Assembly: GCA_027475525.1 (NCBI GenBank)
Contig: JAMWFC010000055.1
Location: 2,195,042 to 2,259,041 of the forward strand
Reading direction: 5' to 3'
DNA length: 64,000 nt
Source of the DNA: Macrolepiota albuminosa
Taxonomy: Eukaryota; Basidiomycota; Agaricomycetes; Agaricales; Agaricaceae
A program made the translations under genes and the position numbers. Under the pieces are notes generated by a model. It did not search any database. It saw only the letters and a program-made list of their open reading frames with translations, and was not told the DNA's origin. Below are positions 34,830 through 46,512 of the stretch, in pieces. Numbering within the stretch: the first letter of the stretch is position 1; each line of letters opens with the position of its first letter.

Positions 34830-36383
34830 TTATGCAGACAGCAGATGCGACAACTTGCTGGCCATATCGATCCTCATCTCAGTGTCAATGCTAACTGACA
34901 ATGATGAGGCAATGGGACCCGATGATGTTGAGGCTGTAGGAGCCTGAACTGATGTGGCAGTGTGAGCTGGAGATGGGGGATGTGGTCCATGTCGAGCCCG
35001 GTGCTGCCACAAATCTCGATGGTTGGGATTCATCCCCACAGGATAGTACAGTCTGCTCTCAAGGTATTCATGACCTTGAGCCAATTCGCAAGCTGTAGTG
35101 CATGAAGGCAAATCATATCATCATCACTGGGCACATGCCAGTCGTCCCAGCATTGGATGGCTGGTGGTTCTCCATAGATGTCCAGTCAATGATGACGTTC
35201 ATCATCAACCTTGCAGAAATGGTCAATTGATGCATTAGCCGCAAGGAAGTGGCCTTTGAGGTAAACCACACCAAAGGTATAGGCATGGTCTACCCACTCT
35301 ACAGGTATGCCATTGGCTAGCATGGTGTGTAGCATGTCAGCATCGGTGATGTTAATGGCCATAGCCGCATCGAAGTGTGGAGGTTGGAGCTGAACATCAG
35401 TCCAGCTTATTGGTATGAACGGAGTGCTGGGATTGGCCGCATCATAATCAGCAACAGCCTCGTGATATAGCCCAGGCTGTGCGAGGATCAAGGCCAGCAG
35501 CCTTGCAAATCGTCCTTGGGCTCGTCCTGTGGGAGACAGCCCTCGCATAAGGGCATGTCCAAGCAGTGTATGCCAGTGGATGTGATAAGCACGATCCACT
35601 GCAATACCATACACTGAATTCATCATTCCTGGTCAGCAAAAGTAAAGTACATTCTGCGCCAGTTTGTCCAGATCAAAGGTAAAGTGTACACCTTCAGAAT
35701 CAAATCTGGTGAGCATGAAGAATGGTCGTCCAGCTTGGTCTTTCTATCGCAAGTACCCTTCTGGGGTCGGCATGACCACAATGTTCATGTGATGGGGAAG
35801 AAAGGTCAAGGGGAGGCAAAATGTGTTCGTACTCTGGTGTACACACCAGAGCCATTGTCCTATTCCATAGCATGGTATAGTAGTTAATACTGATGCGCTG
35901 AAATGCACATGACAAGTAGTACGCTTCAGTGCGCAGTGACACTGATTTGAATTTGTTCTGCAAAAGCTCCTAGAGCTTTTGCAACTGCTGAGGATTCATC
36001 AGGAATTCCCTCGGCACCATGCGGTCAATTTCTTTCAAGGTATGGAAATACCTTGCTCCCATCTCCTCGCACATCTTTGCCGCTAGAGCCTCATCACTCA
36101 CAAACACCGTATTTGTGAGCCGGGAGTAGTAAAAGTGACAGTCAAGAGCTCTGCTATAGAACCAATTTGACCGCTCAACGGTCGTCCCGCTGATGAACAC
36201 CCCCAGGCCATCCGGAATATGGCCTGTGGCTTGCTTCTCCCGGTCTTTATCCACCTTCGCCTGCCGGGCAGCCTCATGCTTCCATTGAGCCTCCTTCTTA
36301 TGTTTCTTGTCTAAACACACTCGGCGTTTAGCAGGGGTCTCTCCTTCTGTGGTGTAAAGTAAGATGATAACGACCTCAGTCAC
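34830..36383 (-). CDS. Uncharacterised multi-exon gene
   Basis: Three coding-like blocks lie on the minus strand. 36383-35970 is a Lys-rich helix, then GLGVFISGTTVERSNWFYS and an alpha/beta-like stretch. 35626-35186 contains AYHIHWHTLLGHALMRGLSP and FARLLALILAQPGLYHEAV and is the best-preserved part. 35111-34830 is a low-complexity C-terminus. The block between (about 35963-35650) is less clear, so exon borders are uncertain. At the 5' end, 36350-36520 contains partial repeats that duplicate the start region. The coding quality suggests a real protein, but I do not recognise the family. Confidence 0.45.
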
Positions 36384-36520
36384 TCTACGCAGATGTGTAG
36401 ACGGCTATGATATTGACCTGTAAAGTAAGATGATAACGACTACACAGCGTAAGTAATAAGTTGAAACAGTAAGTAAACTTGCTCACCCTCAGTCACTCTA
36501 CGCAGATGTGTAGACGGCTG
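36350..36520. repeat. Broken duplication at the 5' end of the uncharacterised gene
   Basis: A 22-bp block (36354-36375 and 36420-36441) and a 32-bp block (36375-36406 and 36488-36519) both occur twice, but one copy has an additional 46 bp between them. On the minus strand that 46 bp starts near a GTGAGC donor-like site, so the shorter copy looks like a partly deleted one. Confidence 0.5.
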
Positions 36521-36871
36521 AGGGTGGCTGTGTTTGTGTGGCTGTTATGTTGCGAAGGGAAAAATAAGGTTTGTGGAAATATAAAGATTAGTAAATAGTC
36601 GATGAGGCACGAGGCTCGCAGTGGCGTCACTGCGAGCCGTTACCATATATGTAAAAGAAATAAAAATAAAAATGAAAAATATATGATTAACGAACGTTCT
36701 CAGACTGGCATAGGCGCGTCTCCTCTAATATGTGGGAGTCTCGTCTGATGACTCCCTGTAATCACTCTCATTGCTCAGTGCATTCACATAACTAAGTGGT
36801 AAATCTAATTGCTAGTTGTTATTATCATTTGGCACATGGTTTATCCTTGGGAGGGTAAAGAGAAACATCAT
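36521..36871. other. Intergenic region
   Basis: AT-rich, between the uncharacterised gene and the 3' end of the TLC-type gene. It contains a short inverted repeat (GGCTCGCAGTGGC and GTCACTGCGAGCC near 36609-36637). No gene is seen. Confidence 0.4.
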
Positions 36872-38014
36872 TCACAGTTGTCCTATATGTACCTGCAATA
36901 CAAGTTTCACAACCCTCCATAATCTCCGGTGAATATCTGACCACTCAGACACAATTTCACGATGAGGAATATAAGGAGATATGAGGTTGAAAATTGACAC
37001 GAGCTCGGTTTTTAGTGGAACTGTAAAGACTGTAAAGTCATATCGCAACAATTGAGATGCCCACGTCTTGACTGGAGAACGGCGTGACAGACGGTGTAGA
37101 AGGCATTGGAATGATTTCGATATGGGGGAGTCGACAGATGGTCTCGTAGATTGTCCTTCCGAGAGCGAAAGCGAAGGTCCGGGCACAAGGTTGATCCTGA
37201 AAAATGCCGAGTGTAGAAGAGGAGTTGTCTTGTGTGTGCGACGAACAAAACCCTTAATACACCTCACAAACCATGTTAAGTGCAACGGGAAGATAAGCAA
37301 GAAGAGCACGGCAGGTATGTATGAACCGTCTGTAAGGGAATTCCTGTTCTCTTCGGACAGGAGCGATACACCAAGGACAATATGGAACAAAATCCGGGTA
37401 GCGAAAAAGAACATGGCGAAGAGGATGTCACTTCTAAGTTGTGGAAAGAGGTTTGCAATGCCGAGAAGGAAGGTTGGTAGCTGTCAATAGTTCAGTAAGA
37501 GACTTTCTGGTCAGAGTAGCTATACCTCCATAGATGCAGCCAAGCAGAAAAGATGAGACCAGGATCGTCGGATGCTAAGTTCTACAATCATGACGTAGAC
37601 GGGGTGGTGGATCCAACCCGCCAGCAAGGTAATGTGTGGCCGGTAGTAAAGGTACCCAAGAACTAGATCACTGTAGACAAAAGTTTGACTATGAGCAAAG
37701 AATCAAAGTATGAGAACGCACAAAAACAGGTAGGCTTGGAAAAAACGACTCGTGGTAACTGCCAGCTCCGGAGATGCTCTGACGTTTTCCAAGCTTCCCA
37801 AATTCTCAAGGTAGTCCCACAAAAACGGGATACTTATGACGCTCATCGTACAACTTGACGCGGTTGTCAGAACCCACGACAAGCGTTTCCTGTCTGGAAA
37901 GAACGGTGCCAGGACATAGAAAAGCATGACGAGACTCATAGATGACAGGCTGATGGGTGATAAGGCTATGTCACGGAGGTTCGTCAAAGGCTCGGCGATG
38001 GTGGCAGGATACAT
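36872..38014 (-). CDS. Multi-pass membrane protein, TLC (TRAM-LAG1-CLN8) type
   Basis: Three exons, 38014-37722, 37670-37526 and 37480-36872, give 1047 nt: exactly 349 codons including stop, 348 aa. Introns are 51 and 45 bp with GT...AG ends. I count about seven hydrophobic segments, among them SLSSMSLVMLFYVLAPFF, ITLLAGWIHHPVYVMIVEL, LPTFLLGIANLF and AVLFLLIFPLHLTWFVRC. The GWIHH motif between predicted helices fits the TLC fold, whose members act in sphingolipid or membrane-lipid homeostasis in the ER; that family call is from memory of similar fungal proteins. The C-terminal 130 residues are polar and probably cytoplasmic. There are no stops or frame breaks, so this is a functional host gene. 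Confidence 0.7.
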
Positions 38015-39033
38015 GACAAGGTCAAAGTTCGAGCTCGGTGGTGGTATTAACTATTCCGTGGAAGATGCATTCTATTAAGCGATACAGGTCGATTCTGTTT
38101 GACTTCGGCAACAGACATCATTCAATTTCACGCTGTTGAAACATACTTCCAGCCTTATTTAGCAAAAATAAATCATTTTTGCACCTGTAGCTACGGCATA
38201 ACCCGCCTTGTTAGGCACTAGTTTCCCCTTCCTGCAATAAAACACCTTTTTATTCTGATACCATGCCCGGCTACACTACTGCCGGTGATGAGGCCATCAG
38301 GCACGTTGCCAATGGCTGTCAGCAACGTTGATGGATCCCTCGATGTCGTGTGGGTTTTTTGTCGGGCATGTCCGGATATAACACCAACAGTTGATCCCGC
38401 CCTTGCCCATTGTTAGACATGACAAGCTCGGGTCAAAATTCATCATAAAATCTGGAAAGAAGATTATATAATTCCTCTTCATGTTGATATGTCTGCCTCC
38501 GGCCAGGGCAGACAAAGATGTATCTAGACTTCCAATATACCCTTTTAACAATGCTGAAAACTGTAAGCATGCATTGTAAACTGTAGACATGGGAGCCTTT
38601 GCTGAGAAATCAGACAGAGAACCCAGCTAAAGGAGCAGAGCACATGATCTTACAAGTGCTGAGAAGTGGATACTATGACAATATCTATCTATCAGTTAAT
38701 GAAATAAAGTTTAATGTCTGATTGGCCTATTCTGTCCATCATGTGAGCTTGGCTGTCCTCAACAGCCTTATCTCAAAAAACTGCCCAAGCTGTGTAACAA
38801 TGAGCTAACAGAGCAGTAATAGCATAGTAGCTGATGCTCTGTAACAGAGGTATCTGTAGAAGGGTACTAATTACATGTATAACCTTGTAATACCTCTCTG
38901 AGGTATTATAATAGACAAACGTAGCACCTCCCTGAGGTGCTACCAATATTTATAATAATTAATAACAAATACCATATAGTAATATGTTTATTTACACTTA
39001 TTTGGTAGAGACTTTTTTACTTACACTACGTAT
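38015..39033. other. Intergenic region with hairpins
   Basis: No gene is recognised; a 97-codon minus frame at 38297-38590 lacks any known motif. Two perfect hairpins lie close together: TACCTCTCTGAGGTA near 38892 and GTAGCACCTCCCTGAGGTGC near 38926. They sit in an AT-rich block that may be an LTR or MITE remnant. Confidence 0.4.
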
Positions 39034-39187
39034 AGAGAAATCTACCAATTTGGCAGATTTTGTGTTTTTTGTGAGGAAGAGTCTAATTTCTTACACTTTT
39101 TTGAATCATCAGAGAAATCTACCAATTTGGCAGATTTTGTGTTTTTTGTGAGGAAGAGTCTAATTTCTTACACTTTTTTGAATCATC
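39034..39187. repeat. Perfect 77-bp tandem duplication 8
   Basis: Copies 39034-39110 and 39111-39187, in AT-rich intergenic DNA. Confidence 0.95.
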
Positions 39188-40079
39188 AAACAACAATAAT
39201 CTGCATGCAAACATACAAGAATGATACATTTAGAATCCAGTTCTAGAATTTCTTTTGACATTGACATCAACCATCAAGCTTCTTGTGCACCAAACATGAG
39301 CTGACTGCCAATTGAATGGATCAAGAGCTGTTGCCACCACCTGAACAGAATGATGATGTTGCTCCAGAGCAGAGTAACAAGAATGCCACTCCTATGGCAG
39401 CAGGTGGCAAACTGGAAAGAGGCTGAGGTTGAGCTGACCCCAGCAAGAACTGATATGCCAGGAAGTCTGTTCATGACAGAGCTGAGACATTCCACCCAGC
39501 GTAGAGTTGGGGAGGAGTTTTAGGATTGAGACCACCACACCATTGGTGGCCCCACATGAAGAGAAAAGACCATTCCAGTTCAGGACAGGAGCAGCCTGGG
39601 CTAGACAAACAAGAAGAAAGTCCTCAGGAGATACCATGAAAGAATATACCTAAATCAACTCCAATGAGCTGATGCCCAGGGAGTCAACAACCAGCAGCAC
39701 TGGTGCAGCCAGCTAGCAGAAAAGTGCCTCAGCCCACAGTGGCTGAGTATATTTCTGATGAGGATAAGAATAGATACTATGAAGTGACTCTTGACATGCA
39801 AGTAGCTATGATTTGGGCAAGGTACTTAGAGATCATCAAACCATTGACCTGAGCAAGGCTGAAGCTGTATATGAAGAAGCACATGCAATTACTACAATCA
39901 AGGAGCAACCTGATCTCCAAGGTGGGAACAGATGAATATATTGTGTTGTATACTCAAATTCTTGAGCTAAAAGCTCAGAGTTATCTTGATTGCAAAGCCC
40001 ATCAGGGTTCTGCAGCATCCACTCCAACTGAGGCAGAGTTGATTCCTATAATACTTGCAGAAAGAGCAAGTTCACCAAG
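39188..40079. other. Unrecognised repeat-like sequence next to the Helitron
   Basis: A plus-strand frame with several stops runs from about 39315 to 40125. Nothing in it matches a family I know. It abuts the point where similarity to Helitron Rep ends, so it is either an insertion or a rearrangement partner. Confidence 0.3.
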
Positions 40080-40209
40080 TGCACATGCAATCTGTATACT
40101 GAAGGATATTCAGCATGCATGTTGAATTCAAAGATGTGCCAGCAAGCCTCAGGAGCAGAAATGTATCTGGCATCCAAGTGTTCCTTGATTTCATTCCTCT
40201 CCTCCCTAG

Positions 40210-41141
40210 TGTAGTACTTGGTTGCAAGTAGTACTGATAGTTCTGGGGCTTTCTTGAAGTCTTAGAAAGTGACCTCTAATCCACACTGGTGCTTGATGAT
40301 AAGGTTGATGTATTGAGTGCTTCACAGAATAAATATCCTGCAATGCAGAAGAAGGTTTTCAATAAACTCCAGCATAAGTAGTTCACTCCCTGAGAACTAC
40401 CAAGCCTTTGTCTACCAATAGACTTCCAATAAGAGGTGTTCAATAAACTCTAGCCTAAGTGATTTACTCCCTGGGAACCACCAAGCCTTTGCCTATCAAT
40501 TGCCTGGTCATTCTCTACTCTACTTGGACTATTTATACTAATTTTCCAGTGCACAGACTACCAGATCACATGACTTTTTGCTCTTGACCTCCCAGCATTC
40601 TTGGACTATTTATACTAATTTTCCAGTGCACAGACTACCAGATCACATGACTTTTTGCTCTTGACCTCCCAGCATTCCTAACCTAATTTGTGGTTCCATT
40701 TTCCATTTTGGTGATGCATGTTTCAGTGCCACCATTCCATTCATCTCTTCCTTCCTCTATTCAATGCATGTGCCACCATTCCATTCATCTCTTTTGACAT
40801 CCCTCCATGCTTCTTTCTCTTTCCCTTTCAGCCATGTCAAATCAGGCATTGTCAGATCAGATCTTGATCTAGATCATCACAATTTGATCCTATTTTGTCA
40901 CTTCTGCCAGCTCCCATGCTTCCTCTTCCCATTACAGTGGTTGGACTATTGTTGAGTTGATAGCTTGAGCTGGTCCCTGCCCTTTGTTCTGTACTGTCTG
41001 TGTATTTATTGGGGTGTTTTTGGAGATATAATTTGTTGAGACTGCTACCAGGAAGCTTACAGTTTTCAGCCTTTATGATAAATGTTTATTTTGACTTCTG
41101 GTGCATGTTGTGTCCCTGACTGCTGGCACAGCGTCATATCA
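40210..41141. repeat. Solo LTR, family C, copy b, inserted in the Helitron
   Basis: Starts TGTAGTACTTGGTTGCAAG and ends GTCATATCA, with the 4-bp duplication CTAG at 40206-40209 and 41142-41145. Removing it and one CTAG joins the Helitron reading frame without a shift (TTLEIA to REERNEIKEH), which proves the insertion boundaries. It contains a perfect 77-bp duplication (40523-40676). Confidence 0.85.
40523..40676. repeat. Perfect 77-bp tandem duplication 9
   Basis: Copies 40523-40599 and 40600-40676, in the family C solo LTR copy b. Confidence 0.95.
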
Positions 41142-44100
41142 CTAGCAATCTCCAAAGTTGTCCTATCATGGCCCTTGTAGATGTACTTGTGAATGTATTT
41201 GATTGCATCTACTGAAGCACAGACTTCCACATTGATATGACATTGAAATTTGGCTAAGAGATATGGATTGTATGGGACAACATTACGATTGTCATAACAA
41301 TAACCATGCTTTTCAAAAAAGCGGCCATTGTTAGGTCTGGCATATTGGAGATAGCCATCATCACTATACTGTGTAGCTTATTGAAATTCTTTGGGATATC
41401 TCTTGGAACATTTGCCATCTACCATGCACTTGGCATTGGAAAAATCTGCTCCACATGAACCATGAACCATATTGGTAGTAACAACCTAATAACAAAGGTC
41501 AGTCACTGCATTGATAATTCAAGCAAAGCCAATACCTGATACAATTGAGGCTGAGTCACTGGACCAGGAATTTGAGCAGAAACAATATTATCCACATGAG
41601 CTGCATCTTTGATCTTGTCATGATGGTGGAAAAAGATCAAGATATGTATATATGGAAGTCCCCTCTTTTGGAATTCAATGGTATGGACAGATGCCACACA
41701 TTTTCTAAAGAGACCATCTTTGATATCTTTCAAAAGAGCATTTTTCTTGAGTTCAAATACTCTGGCAACAATATCTGGATGGTCAGAAGCTGTTTGCCTC
41801 TTTCCATTAACCATAGGTTCTTTCAACAGAGCCTCTTCAATTTCTGGCCACTTTGGATTGGCAGTCATGGTGATGAAGAGATCTGGTTTATGGAAATGCC
41901 TGCAAATAGCCATAGAGTCCTGGAATAATTGCTGCATATGTCGTTCACTTCCAACATGAGAAGAGGGAAGGACCACATGTCAGCTTTGCCTGCATAAGTC
42001 TTCATCTCCAGTAGCCGCATCAACCACCTCTTGATAGACTTCAGCCCTAATCTTCTTTTGATTCTGTCTAACCCAGTTGAGCTTTGATTGTTCTATTGAT
42101 GCCCATGCATCCACAACATATTGCTGGAACAGTCTGCCACTCCAAAGCAATGCAGCATTAGCTTCCAAAGCTCTCTGCTGCAGCCTATATGCATAATATG
42201 CAGTTTGGCTGACATTTTTGGCTCTTTGTTCTCCTGCTGGTCCAAACTGAGATTGAATATTGGTGTAAAATCCAGGTTCTCCAGTTGGAAATATGATAGT
42301 GTAATGCAGAGGAGTGTAATAGGGGTGTAGATGGCTGATTCGCTTCAATTGACCTCCATGCAGATGCAGGACTATGTCACGGTGATCTGATCGTTCTTCA
42401 GAACCATCTCCTGGTATAATTGCAGCAACTCCTTCCTGTTCATTGGGGTTGTTATAGCGTCGATGATCTCCAAAGTCAGCCCTAAGTTGAACAGAAAGCC
42501 TTTGTGGTTGGCCTTCAGGAACTTCTGTCATAATCTGCTTTGCAAGCTTGTATAAGCCAATAAAGGGATTGACTCTATAAAGCATATCCTGCAAAGAGGC
42601 CATTATCTGAGGATCCAATCTAGGATTGCTTCCCTGACAAAAAGCCAATTGTTGATTGTGATTGTAGAAGTAGAGTTGTGCATACACAGGATGATCACCT
42701 TCAGTTGGAAGCAAAGCACCTGTCAGATGATGGAGCTCTCCATTAATCCTAAAGCTGTATGGTCCAGGAGCATTGGTAATTGCATGGTCAATCTTGACTC
42801 CCAGAGATGTAAATGCAAAAGCAGCATTGTATTGACAGATAGATGCTTTGAAAGCATCAGAAAGAGCATGATGGCCTTGGAGTAAGCCAAGCAGTTCTGG
42901 TGGAGCATCAGCAAGTCTGGGCAAATCAATCTGGCCTTGCAGACAGCACATGCCAAATTTTGTATGATGTCTAGTAGAACTGGTGAGCTTTTCAGCATTC
43001 CAATGTAGAGCCTGACAGTGTGGACATATGACATCCATAAGACCAAGATAATGTGCTGAGGGTTCATCTATATAAGGCTGTCTTCCTCTTGGAAGAGCAT
43101 TGATGCCTTGAATATGATCAACCCTTTGTAAGATAGGAGGTGCTGGTAGATTTTGCACAGGTGGATCCACATATTCCAAGTCCTCCTCCAGATCAACCCT
43201 TTGTAGGATAGGAGGTGCTGGTAGATTTTGCACAGGTGGATCCACATATTCCAAGTCCTCCTCCATATCCTCAGCAGGATCATTTCTAGGATCTTCTGGT
43301 AGGACTCTTTGATGCTCCTCTACTACTGCTTGTGCCAATTCCTGTTGCCTCTGTTGTTCTTGAACCATAGCCATATGTCTCAGCCTTTCCTGCTCTTGTA
43401 ATTCAGCTAGTGTGGCAGCTGGCAGAGATGGCATAGAATTCTGTACAGATACATTTCTGACTCTTCTAAATGCCAGAGCAGGTAGAGGTGGCACCACAGG
43501 CATAGGATTCTGTAAAGGACTATCCCATCCTTCAGGCAGAACAGTTTCAGGAATGTCCACAGGAAGTGGAGCAATAGTAGGCAGGTTGTCTCTTCTATGT
43601 ATAGGAAGAGGGAGAGCAGGTAGAAGTGGTACCATTCTAGGCCTATTGTTTCTTCTGGATGTAAAAAGAGGTAGAGGTGGCACCATTCTAGGTATATGAT
43701 TCTGTAAAGGTGCATTCCATCCTTCAAGCAAAAGAGTTTGAGGAATGACAATAGCAAATGGATCCTGAGCAGCAATAGGCATATCCTCAGACTCTCTACC
43801 CCCAGACTCTATACCCCCAGACTCTCCTCCTCCAATCCCTATACCCCCAGACCCTATATTCCCAGACTCTCTATTCCCAGACTCTCTATCCCCAGTTCCA
43901 AAATGAAGTGGTATAACCACTGAAGTAGATCTTCTACTTCTATGTGCATGACGATCATCAGGATCAGTCATTTGCAACTGTTGAAGCCTGCTTTCAATCC
44001 TAGCCTGCTGTCTTTGACCTTCAGGAGTACTGGGTTGAGAATGAGTAGTTGAAGATTGCCTAAATTATTGATTTTTTAAGCATTTCAATAGCTCAAACTC

Positions 44101-44159
44101 TTTAAAAGTTACTTACATGATGATATATCTAGTATATCAATAGCTAAATGTTGTCAAGC

Positions 44160-44480
44160 TTTCACTAATAAGCTGAATTCAATGTTTATTAGCATTGATC
44201 AATAATAAATGAACTAATACTAACTGTTTGTAGTGTCAAATAAGCTGAATTGAATATGTATTAGCATTGATCAATAATAAATAAACCAATACTTACTTTG
44301 TTGTAATGATTTCAGATTTGTTTGTAGTGTCAAATTATTAGCATTGATTAATAATAAATAAACCAATACTTACTTTGTTGTAATGATTTCAGATTTGTTT
44401 GTAGTGTCAAATCAGCTGAATTAGCATTGATCAATAATAAATAAGCCAATACTTACTTTGTTGTAACTTTGTTTGTAGTA
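44160..44480. repeat. AT-rich tandem array
   Basis: Four units starting TTAGCATTGAT at 44189, 44261, 44338 and 44421 (spacings 72, 77 and 83 bp), with substitutions between them. It is a natural degenerate minisatellite upstream of the Helitron gene. Confidence 0.75.
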
Positions 44481-44505
44481 TCAAATAAGCTGAATTCAAT
44501 GTTTG

Positions 44506-44731
44506 TGTAAGTGTACCACTTACAAGTTGTCTGGGGAGACAATAGGGGCAGGATCGGAAAGGGGTGCAAGAGATTGATCAGAGACAATGAACTCCAATGA
44601 ACTCTAATTGGATTGAGAGAAAGGTATAAATAGAGAGATAGTAGACAGAAGTAGTTAGTTTTTCCTTTTTGAATCATATCTTGTTCCATTTATTGACGGT
44701 TTTCAGTGAAGACAGAGTCAATCTGCTTACA
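44506..44731 (+). repeat. Solo LTR of the gypsy element 2 family
   Basis: A 226-bp block, TGTAAGTGTACC...CTGCTTACA, that is the reverse complement of the gypsy 2 LTR with substitutions. A perfect 5-bp target duplication GTTTG lies at 44501-44505 and 44732-44736. It is a product of LTR-LTR recombination. Confidence 0.93.
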
Positions 44732-45002
44732 GTTTGTAAACATTGATCAATCAATCAACAAATTGACACTTACTTTGTTTGTAGTGTCTTCTCACTACAA
44801 CTGTGAATTTCGAGTTTGTTTGGTCATATGTGGTCAAAGAGCATGCAAGGCATGAAAAGTGGTGTCCACTAAATCATGTTTGGCCTTTTCTCATCCAGAC
44901 ACCTTCTAAAAATGTCCAAACATAGTATTTATATTGTATTGAAGTTTACACTTTCTATTTTTTTATTTTTTATACTCTAAGTATGAAAATTGAGACTCCA
45001 AT
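44732..45002. other. AT-rich spacer
   Basis: Nothing recognisable between the solo LTR and the foldback element. Confidence 0.5.
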
Positions 45003-46512
45003 CTCTATATAATGCGACGACGCCTGGGAAATGATGTGCTTAGTCAGTTTTGACAGTTTCTGACTAAGGCTGACAAATACTTCCTTTTTTGTTTGTTTTG
45101 TGGTAGATGTATGTATAAAATGCTTAGAAATTTGAAGAAAAATCACCAAAAAATCAGGAAAAATTCAGAGGCTACTGATACACTGATTGTGAATTTTTTG
45201 AGGTTTATAAATGCTTAAAGAAATCTGAAAAATTCAAGAAAAATTCAATTGCTCTGTTTTTCAGGAGATGTTAGTGGAAAATGCTCAAATAATTCCAGGA
45301 AAATCACCAGAAAATCAGGAAAAATTCAAAGGCTACTAATATACTGATTTTTAGTTTTTTAAAGATTTATAAATGCTGAATAAAATCCAAAAGATTCAAG
45401 AAAAAAAGGCTACTAATATACTGATTTTTAGTTTTTTAAAGATTTATAAATGCTGAATAAAATCCAAAAGATTCAAGAAAATTTCAATTTAACTTACAAT
45501 AATGCTTTGAGAGTTGTGAAATGCCGAGGCCTTAACCAAAGAACGAAGTGAGGTTGAGGCCGGGAATGAGCACTGAGTTGTGAAATGCCGAGGCCTTAAC
45601 CAAAGAACAAAGTGAGGTTGAGGCCGGGAATGAGCATTGAGTTTTCTATACATACTTGGAGCCCTAACCTCACTTCGTTCGGTTAGGGTGGAGGCTTAGT
45701 TGGGGGGGATTTGGGGGCGAAGCCCCCAACGAGCTACAAAATTCGTGCTGAAGGCACGAATCGTAGCTCATACAAAAAATGAGACGTCGTTACCCTAAAA
45801 GAAAGGTTCTTGGTCAGCCTTGGTAATCACATTTTTTTCCCAGGCCTTGTCTCATTCTATATAGACGAGCTACGATTCGTGCCTTCGGCACGAATTTCGT
45901 AGCTTGTTGGGGGCTTCGTCTCCAAGCCCCCTCCAACTCAGCCTCCACCCTAACCTCACTTCGTTCGGTTAAGGCTCCAAGTATGTATAGAAAACTCAGT
46001 GCTCATTCCCAGCCTCAACCTCACTTCGTTCGGTTAAGGCCTCCACATTTCACAACTCAGTGCTCATTCCACAACTCTCAAAGTAAGCTAAATTGAATTT
46101 TTCTTGAATTCTTCGGACTTTATTCAGCATTTATAAATCTTTAAAAAAACTAAAAATCAGTATATTAGTAGCCTTTGAATTTTTCCTGATTTTCTGGTGA
46201 TTTTCCTGGAATTATTTGAGCATTTTCCACTAACATCTCCTGAAAAACAGAGCAATTGAATTTTTCTTGAATTCTTCGGATTTTATTGAACATTTATAAA
46301 TCTCCAAAAAACTAAAATCAGTGTATCAGTAGGCCTTGATTTTTTCCTGATTTTTCAGTGATTTTCTTTGAACTTTTAAGCATATTATACACACATCTAC
46401 CAAAAAACAAACAAAAAAGGAAGTATTTGTCAGCCTTAGTCATTGATGACTCAGCTGACAAATTTTTAGTCATCACATCAAATTCCCACAAAAGTCGTCG
46501 CATTCTATATAC
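45003..46512. mobile_element. Long foldback (inverted-repeat) element
   Basis: Two arms of about 650-750 bp are inverted copies of each other. The outer ends are AATGCGACGAC (from about 45010) and GTCGTCGCATT (to about 46508); matched blocks include GACAAATACTTCCTTTTTTG and CAAAAAAGGAAGTATTTGTC, and GGAGATGTTAGTGGAAAATG and CATTTTCCACTAACATCTCC. The inner arms GATTCGTGCCTTCGGCACGA flank a loop of about 100 bp. The left arm holds an imperfect 64-bp duplication (45511) and a perfect 77-bp one (45328-45481). No coding region is seen, so it is non-autonomous. The ends lie next to TATA, which would fit a TA target site, but that is not secure. Confidence 0.8.
45328..45481. repeat. Perfect 77-bp tandem duplication 10
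   Basis: Copies 45328-45404 and 45405-45481, in the left arm of the foldback element; the right arm has only one copy. Confidence 0.95.

Larger units (their letters stand above)
40080..43977 (-). pseudogene. Helitron Rep (HUH endonuclease) pseudogene, split by an LTR
   Basis: A 665-codon frame (43977-41980) encodes a Pro-rich N-terminus followed by the Helitron-like N domain (LHYTIIFPTGEPGFY, RLFQQYVVDAWASIEQ). After a TGA the same frame continues (41979-41536; PDLFITMTANPKWPEI, GLPYIHILIFFHH). A 50-bp intron (41486-41535) leads to 41485-41142, with a Cys-rich block, a TAA, and the two-tyrosine motif AIKYIHKYIYKGHD. The frame resumes beyond the solo LTR at 40209 with EERNEIKEHLDARYISAPEA. 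The HUH position reads PYIH, with Tyr for the first His. The helicase half is missing. A real in-frame 75-bp duplication lies at 43116-43265. Confidence 0.92.

Noticed and set aside
43116..43265. 75-bp duplication in the Helitron gene as an assembly artefact
   Set aside because: The period is 75 (25 codons, in frame) and the copies differ, so it is a real repeat in the protein.
44261..44414. Another duplication with a 77-bp spacing
   Set aside because: It has a mismatch and belongs to an array with spacings 72, 77 and 83 bp, so it is a natural degenerate repeat.
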